In this document: piece after piece, positions 59,840-64,000 of the stretch
Layout: each line of letters begins with the position of its first letter
Position numbering within the stretch: position 1 is the stretch's first letter
Assembly: GCF_001667945.1 (NCBI RefSeq)
Contig: NZ_LZJK01000040.1
Span: 1-64,000, forward strand
Direction: 5' to 3'
Length of the DNA stretch: 64,000 nucleotides
From: Mycolicibacter sinensis
GTDB taxonomy: Bacteria; Actinomycetota; Actinomycetes; Mycobacteriales; Mycobacteriaceae
Position numbers and translations under genes: made by a program
The notes under the pieces: generated by a model
Told to the model about the DNA's origin: nothing
The model's database searches: none
The model's input: only the letters and a program-made list of their open reading frames with translations

Positions 59840-61108
59840 ATGTCAACGCTGGCCACAGGAAACGGTTTACCCAACGTCGTCGTTACCGGTTTTGCATTGA
59901 CGTCGCCGTTGGCCGCGGATGCGGAAGAGACCTGGAAGCGGCTACTGGACGGCCAGAGCGGCATCCGCAAGCTCACCGATTCGTTCGTCGACGAGTATGA
60001 CCTGCCGGTCCGCATCGGCGGGCATCTCGTCGAGACGCCCGAGTCCTTCGACGAAGGGCTCAGCCGGACCGAGCTGCGCCGGTTGTCCTACCTGCAGAAG
60101 GTGGCGCTGGTGATGGGCCGGCGGGCCTGGGAGCACGCCGGCTCACCCGAGGTCGACACCACGCGCCTGATGGTGTCGGTCGGCACCGGGCTCGGCTCCA
60201 CCGAGGAGCTGGTCTTCGCCTATGACGGCATGCGGGAACGCGGGCTCAAAGCGGTCTCGCCGCTGGTCGTGCAGAAGTACATGCCCAACGCCGCGGCGGC
60301 CACCATCGGCCTGGACCGCCAGGCCAAGGCCGGGGTGCTGACGTCGATCTCGGCCTGTGCGTCCGGGTCCGAAGCCATCGCCCGGGCCTGGCAGCAGATC
60401 GTGCTCGGCGAAGCCGACATCGCGATCTGCGGTGGCGTGGAGCAGCGCATCGAGGCGGTGCCGATCGCCGGCTTCGCGCAGATGCGCATCGTGATGTCGA
60501 CGAACAACGATGACCCGGCTGGGGCGTGCCGCCCGTTCGACCGTGACCGCGACGGGTTCGTGTTCGGTGAAGCCGGTGCCCTGATGGTGATCGAGACCGA
60601 AGAGCACGCGAAGGCGCGCGGCGCCAACATCATCGCGCGGCTCATGGGTGGCGCGATCACCTCCGACGGCTACCACATCGTGGCACCCGACCCGAATGGC
60701 GAGCAGGCCGCTCACGCGATGAAGCGGGCGATCGAGTTGGCCGGACTGACCCCGGGCGACATCGACCACATCAACGCCCACGCCACCGCGACGACGGTCG
60801 GTGACGTCGCCGAGTCCCACGCCATCGATAACGCCCTGGGCAAGGGCGGCGGGAACGCGGCGGTCTATGCGCCCAAGTCGGCGCTGGGCCACTCGGTGGG
60901 GGCGGCCGGTGCGGCGGAATCCATCCTGACCGTGCTGACGTTGCGCGACCAGGTCATCCCGCCCACGCTCAACCTGGCGAATCTCGACCCCGAAATCGAT
61001 CTGGACGTGGTGGCCGGCGAACCCCGGCCGGGCAACTACCAGTACGCGATCAACAACTCGTTCGGATTCGGCGGGCACAACGTCGCGCTCGTCTTCGGCC
61101 GGTACTGA
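59840..61108 (+). CDS. kasB: Beta-ketoacyl-ACP synthase KasB
   Basis: A 422-residue paralogue of KasA that extends meromycolates to full length and is linked to acid-fastness. Active-site motifs are SACASGSEA (Cys173), [11 protein letters not shown] and [10 protein letters not shown]. The [15 protein letters not shown] ending mirrors KasA. ATG start with AGAGAGGGA upstream. It follows kasA by 36 bases in the same operon. Confidence 0.96.
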   Translation: MSTLATGNGLPNVVVTGFALTSPLAADAEETWKRLLDGQSGIRKLTDSFVDEYDLPVRIGGHLVETPESFDEGLSRTELRRLSYLQKVALVMGRRAWEHAGSPEVDTTRLMVSVGTGLGSTEELVFAYDGMRERGLKAVSPLVVQKYMPNAAAATIGLDRQAKAGVLTSISACASGSEAIARAWQQIVLGEADIAICGGVEQRIEAVPIAGFAQMRIVMSTNNDDPAGACRPFDRDRDGFVFGEAGALMVIETEEHAKARGANIIARLMGGAITSDGYHIVAPDPNGEQAAHAMKRAIELAGLTPGDIDHINAHATATTVGDVAESHAIDNALGKGGGNAAVYAPKSALGHSVGAAGAAESILTVLTLRDQVIPPTLNLANLDPEIDLDVVAGEPRPGNYQYAINNSFGFGGHNVALVFGRY

Positions 61109-61163
61109 CGGCCATTAACCGGCCCCGCAGCGGCATAAGCATCAAACGACAAGGAGAGGCGCG

Positions 61164-62585
61164 ATGACGACCATGGTTCCCGAGACGGTGGGCGAATCAC
61201 TCGACCCGCGCGATCCGCTGCTGCGGCTGTCGACGTTCTTCGACGACGGAACCGTGGAACTGCTGCACGAGCGGGACCGTTCGGGAGTGCTGGCCGCTGC
61301 CGGCGAGGTCAACGGGGTGCGCACCATCGCGTTCTGTACCGACGGCACCGTCATGGGCGGGGCGATGGGTATCGACGGCTGCGACCACATCGTCAACGCC
61401 TACGACACCGCGATCGCCGAGCAGAACCCGATCGTGGGCCTGTGGCACTCCGGCGGAGCCCGGTTGGCCGAAGGGGTCCGCGCCCTGCACGCGGTGGGGC
61501 GGGTCTTCGAGGCCATGATCCGGGCTTCGGGCTATGTCCCGCAGATCTCGGTGGTGGTCGGTTTCGCCGCCGGCGGTGCCGCCTACGGCCCGGCCCTCAC
61601 CGACGTCATCGTGATGGCCCCGGAGGGCCGGGTGTTCGTCACCGGCCCCGACGTGGTGCGCAGCGTCACCGGTGAGGACGTCGACATGGCCGCGCTGGGC
61701 GGCCCGGACACCCACCACAAGAAGTCGGGCGTGTGCCACATCGTCGCCGACGACGAGCTCGACGCCTATGAGCGGGGCCGCCGCCTGGTCGGGTTGTTCT
61801 GCCAGCAGGGGCATTTCGACCGCAACAAGGCCGAGGCCGGCGAGATCGACCTGCACGCGCTGCTGCCGGAGTCGGCGCGCCGCGCCTACGACGTGCACCC
61901 GCTGGTGCAGGGGCTGCTCGACTCGGACGCGCCGTTCGACGAGTTCCAGGCCAAGTGGGCGCCCTCGATGGTGGTCGGGCTGGGCCGGTTGTCGGGTCGC
62001 ACCGTCGGCGTGCTGGCCAACAACCCGCTGCGGCTGGGCGGCTGCCTGAACTCCGAAAGCGCCGAGAAGGCGGCACGTTTCGTGCGGCTGTGCGACGCGT
62101 TCGGGATTCCGCTGATCGTGATCGTCGACGTGCCGGGCTACCTGCCGGGCGTCGGTCAGGAATGGGGTGGCGTGGTGCGCCGAGGCGCCAAGCTGTTGCA
62201 CGCGTTCGGTGAGGCCACCGTCCCGCGGGTCACCCTGGTCACCCGTAAGACCTACGGCGGGGCCTACATCGCGATGAACTCGCGGTCGTTGGGCGCCACC
62301 AAGGTGTTCGCCTGGCCGGACGCCGAGGTCGCGGTGATGGGCGCCAAGGCCGCGGTCGGCATCCTGCACAAGAAGAAGCTGGCCGCCGCGCCCGACCACG
62401 AACGCGAAGCGCTGCACGAGGAGCTGGCCGCCGAGCACGAGCGGATCGCCGGTGGCGTGGACTCCGCCATCGACATCGGGGTGGTCGACGAGAAGATCGA
62501 CCCGTCGCACACCCGCGGCAAGATCACCCAGGCGTTGGCCGAGGCCCCCGCGCGGCGCGGGCGCCACAAGAACATCCCGCTGTAG
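61164..62585 (+). CDS. accD6: Acetyl/propionyl-CoA carboxylase beta subunit AccD6
   Basis: A 473-residue carboxyltransferase that, with an alpha subunit encoded elsewhere, makes malonyl-CoA for fatty acid and mycolate synthesis. The N-terminal crotonase half has GLWHSGGARLAEGVRALHAVG and FAAGGAAYGPALTD. The C-terminal half has VIVDVPGYLPGVGQEWGGVV and KTYGGAYIAMNSRSLGA, the biotin/acyl-CoA sites. ATG at 61164 with AAGGAGAGG upstream. It is the last gene of the FAS-II operon. Confidence 0.95.
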   Translation: MTTMVPETVGESLDPRDPLLRLSTFFDDGTVELLHERDRSGVLAAAGEVNGVRTIAFCTDGTVMGGAMGIDGCDHIVNAYDTAIAEQNPIVGLWHSGGARLAEGVRALHAVGRVFEAMIRASGYVPQISVVVGFAAGGAAYGPALTDVIVMAPEGRVFVTGPDVVRSVTGEDVDMAALGGPDTHHKKSGVCHIVADDELDAYERGRRLVGLFCQQGHFDRNKAEAGEIDLHALLPESARRAYDVHPLVQGLLDSDAPFDEFQAKWAPSMVVGLGRLSGRTVGVLANNPLRLGGCLNSESAEKAARFVRLCDAFGIPLIVIVDVPGYLPGVGQEWGGVVRRGAKLLHAFGEATVPRVTLVTRKTYGGAYIAMNSRSLGATKVFAWPDAEVAVMGAKAAVGILHKKKLAAAPDHEREALHEELAAEHERIAGGVDSAIDIGVVDEKIDPSHTRGKITQALAEAPARRGRHKNIPL

Positions 62586-62608
62586 GCAGTTCCCTTCCCT
62601 TCCTCCTT

Positions 62609-62674
62609 GCCGCGAGCGTGCGTGTTGGCCCGGCGGCACGCCGGCAGCGGTGTGCAAGTGTGCACGCTCGCGGC
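62609..62674. terminator. Inverted repeat after accD6, between convergent genes
   Basis: GCCGCGAGCGTGC (62609-62621) and GCACGCTCGCGGC (62662-62674) are perfect 13-base arms around 40 bases. The element lies between the accD6 stop (62585) and the SDR stop (62686), the expected place for a bidirectional terminator. Its arm contains CGAGCGTGCG, nearly the same word as in the asnB/adoK repeat (CGAACGTGCG). Confidence 0.6.
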
Positions 62675-62685
62675 GCTGACCGGGC

Positions 62686-63435
62686 TCACCGCGTGGTGTA
62701 GCCGCCGTTGGCGAAGAGGGTCTGCCCGGTGATCCAGTGGCCGCCATCGAGCAGGAACACCACCAGCGGCGCGATGTCCTCGATCCGGGTCAAGCGGTTG
62801 CCCATCCCCTGCGACTTGTGGAACTCGACGCGCTCCGGGGTCTCCTGCGGGTAGAAGAACGGGGTGTCCATCGGCCCCGGCGCGACACTGTTGACATTGA
62901 TGCCCCGGGTGCCGAACTCCTTGGCCGCCGCGCGGGTGAAGTGCTCCACGGGGCTCTTGGAGCCCGCGTAGGTCGAGTATCCGTCGGTGAAAGCGCCGAG
63001 CAGTGCGGTCACGATCGTGACCACCGAGCCGTTGTCGTTGAGCCGCTTGCCGGCCTGCTGCAGAAAGAAGTAGGCGGACTTGGCGTTGATGTCGAACATC
63101 GAATCGTATTCGGCCTCAGAGGTTTCCAGGATCGGCTTGCGCAGCACCTTGCCGACGGTGTTGACCGCGAAGTCCACCCCGCCGAACGCGTCCGCCGCGG
63201 CGTCAAACAGCGCGGTGACGTTGGCCGGGCGGGTCAGGTCACCCTGCACCTTGATGGCCTTGGCGCCAGCCTCCTGCACGGCCGCGACGGTCTTGTCGGC
63301 GTCGGCTTCGGAGCTGTCGCTGTTGTAGTGCACCGCGACATTGACGCCGCTACGCCCCAGCGTGGTGCTGATCAGTCCGCCGAGGTTCTTGGCCCCCGCC
63401 GCCACCACCGCGGATCTGCCCGCAAGATTGCTCAT
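62686..63435 (-). CDS. Short-chain dehydrogenase/reductase
   Basis: A 249-residue classical SDR. The cofactor loop is VVAAGAKNLGGLI (residues 9-21; TGxxxGxG form altered to AGAKNLGG). A basic/acidic switch follows at VHYNSD. The catalytic Tyr and Lys are in YSTYAGSKSP, with Thr-Ala-Leu in place of the usual strand-5 serine motif (VTIVTALLG). The C-terminus WITGQTLFANGG is typical. The altered glycine loop and catalytic-Ser position suggest specialised activity. The start is ATG 63435 with AGGAGGGA about six bases upstream. It is divergent from a LysR regulator with a shared palindrome, so probably under its control. Confidence 0.88.
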   Translation of the reverse strand: MSNLAGRSAVVAAGAKNLGGLISTTLGRSGVNVAVHYNSDSSEADADKTVAAVQEAGAKAIKVQGDLTRPANVTALFDAAADAFGGVDFAVNTVGKVLRKPILETSEAEYDSMFDINAKSAYFFLQQAGKRLNDNGSVVTIVTALLGAFTDGYSTYAGSKSPVEHFTRAAAKEFGTRGINVNSVAPGPMDTPFFYPQETPERVEFHKSQGMGNRLTRIEDIAPLVVFLLDGGHWITGQTLFANGGYTTR

Positions 63436-63478
63436 GGTCGTCCCTCCTGTCTCCTGCCACGAACGTAACCCGGCCATG

Positions 63479-63527
63479 CACAAATGAGAAACAGCGTTCT
63501 GCGGGTTATTGACAAGAGTCATTTGTG
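63479..63527. promoter_or_regulatory. LysR-type operator between SDR and LysR genes
   Basis: CACAAATGA (63479-63487) and TCATTTGTG (63519-63527) are perfect nine-base arms separated by 31 bases, in a 106-base divergent intergenic region. One arm lies 44 bases upstream of the SDR start and the other 15 bases upstream of the LysR ATG. A TTGACA (63509-63514) inside the spacer may be a -35 for the regulator. The layout fits LysR autoregulation plus divergent control. Confidence 0.65.
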
Positions 63528-63541
63528 GATAGCATGAGCCG

Positions 63542-64000
63542 ATGTCCCCGGTCCCGGACCTGCGCCGCCTCACCCACTTCATCGCCGTCGCCGAGTCGGC
63601 CGGCTTCACCAGCGCCGCCAAGCAGCTGCACCTGTCGCAGCAGGCGCTGTCGCATTCGGTGCAACAGCTGGAGAAGGAGATCGGCGCGACGCTGCTGGTG
63701 CGCTCCGGGCGCCGGATCGCGTTGACTCCGGCCGGCCGGACGCTGATGGACGAGGGCCGAGCCCTGCTGGCGGCGGCCAGAACCCTCACCCAGCACACTC
63801 GGGCTGCGGCCAGCGCCGAACCGGATGAGTTCGTCGTCGGGCACTCCCCCGCGATCAGCAATCACGACGTCTACGCCCTGCTCGAGCCGGCAATCGCCGC
63901 GTCCCCCGACACGTCGTTCACGGTCGTGCAACTGTTCCCCGACCGGCTCACCGCCGGTGTGCGCGACGGCGATGTGCAGTTGGGACTACGCCGCGCCGTG
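63542..64000 (+). CDS. LysR-family transcriptional regulator (truncated by window end)
   Basis: The first 153 residues are visible. The N-terminal winged helix is LRRLTHFIAVAESAGFTSAAKQL followed by HLSQQALSHSVQQLEKEIGATLLVRSGRRIALTPAG, a classical LysR DNA-binding domain. The effector domain then begins (DEFVVGHSPAISNHDVYALLEPAIAASP). The start is ATG 63542. It is divergent from the SDR gene and probably controls it through the palindrome between them. The inducer is unknown because most of the effector domain lies outside the window. Confidence 0.92.
   Translation, partial: MSPVPDLRRLTHFIAVAESAGFTSAAKQLHLSQQALSHSVQQLEKEIGATLLVRSGRRIALTPAGRTLMDEGRALLAAARTLTQHTRAAASAEPDEFVVGHSPAISNHDVYALLEPAIAASPDTSFTVVQLFPDRLTAGVRDGDVQLGLRRAV

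Overview
This is a GC-rich (roughly two-thirds G+C) actinobacterial chromosome segment from the Mycobacteriaceae. The evidence is gene content and order. It carries an MmpS3-type protein, the bcc-aa3 oxidase subunits CtaC and CtaF, AdoK, Hip1/CaeA, the RNase H-phosphatase fusion, PtpA, MabR, and the FAS-II/mycolate cluster fabD-acpM-kasA-kasB-accD6. The order is collinear with roughly Rv2198c to Rv2247 of Mycobacterium tuberculosis. The Rv correspondences are from memory, not from a search. Several insertions, losses and relocated genes suggest a non-tuberculous species that the sequence alone does not let me name.

Layout. 1-9433: end of the cytochrome oxidase block (mmpS3, ctaF, ctaC), asnB, adenosine kinase, an A-type Fe-S carrier, glycerate kinase, a DUF3043 membrane protein, and cobT-cobS. 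9434-9720: an AT-rich island and a 54-residue ORF. 9736-20981: ilvE, gcvT, a class III adenylate cyclase, leucyl aminopeptidase, an unknown seven-helix membrane protein, dlaT, an epimerase-family protein, lipB-lipA, and a DUF4191 protein. 21034-31729: the nitrogen block (RDD protein, glnA1, glnE, glnA2, caeA), interrupted by an MTB12-like gene with an in-frame stop, a 13E12 HNH-family gene and a thioesterase. 31780-38289: a WS/DGAT acyltransferase, panB, a CYTH-CHAD protein, an orphan protein, rnpB, a 2OG-Fe(II) oxygenase and a methyltransferase. 38282-41616: a thioredoxin-reductase-like flavoprotein, cysK, cysE and an XRE-cupin regulator. 41623-48448: the RNase H/phosphatase, zinc-ribbon and Nif3 genes, ptkA-ptpA-SURF1, an MpaB-like protein and an F420-type LLM oxidoreductase. 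48451-51011: fadD8-like, a KmtR-like ArsR regulator with a 25-histidine peptide, and a small membrane protein. 51050-57058: tRNA-Val, ahpE, DUF3052, a lipoprotein, aceE and mabR. 57243-62585: FAS-II operon. 62686-64000: an SDR enzyme and a divergent, truncated LysR regulator.

Functional links. The window holds the E1 (aceE) and E2 (dlaT) of pyruvate dehydrogenase and both lipoylation enzymes (lipB, lipA). Glutamine synthetase GlnA1 has a Tyr406 adenylylation site, and its modifying enzyme GlnE is also present. CysK and CysE are adjacent, and CysE ends in the C-terminal isoleucine used to bind CysK. MabR lies directly upstream of the FAS-II operon, and the intergenic region has a perfect inverted repeat. 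I found no CRISPR array, prophage, rRNA operon or insertion-sequence transposase. The most interesting items are small: the His-rich peptide/ArsR pair with an apparent leaderless promoter, the nonsense codon in the MTB12-like gene, the 54-residue ORF, duplicated MabR-type sites, and the LysR/SDR divergent palindrome.
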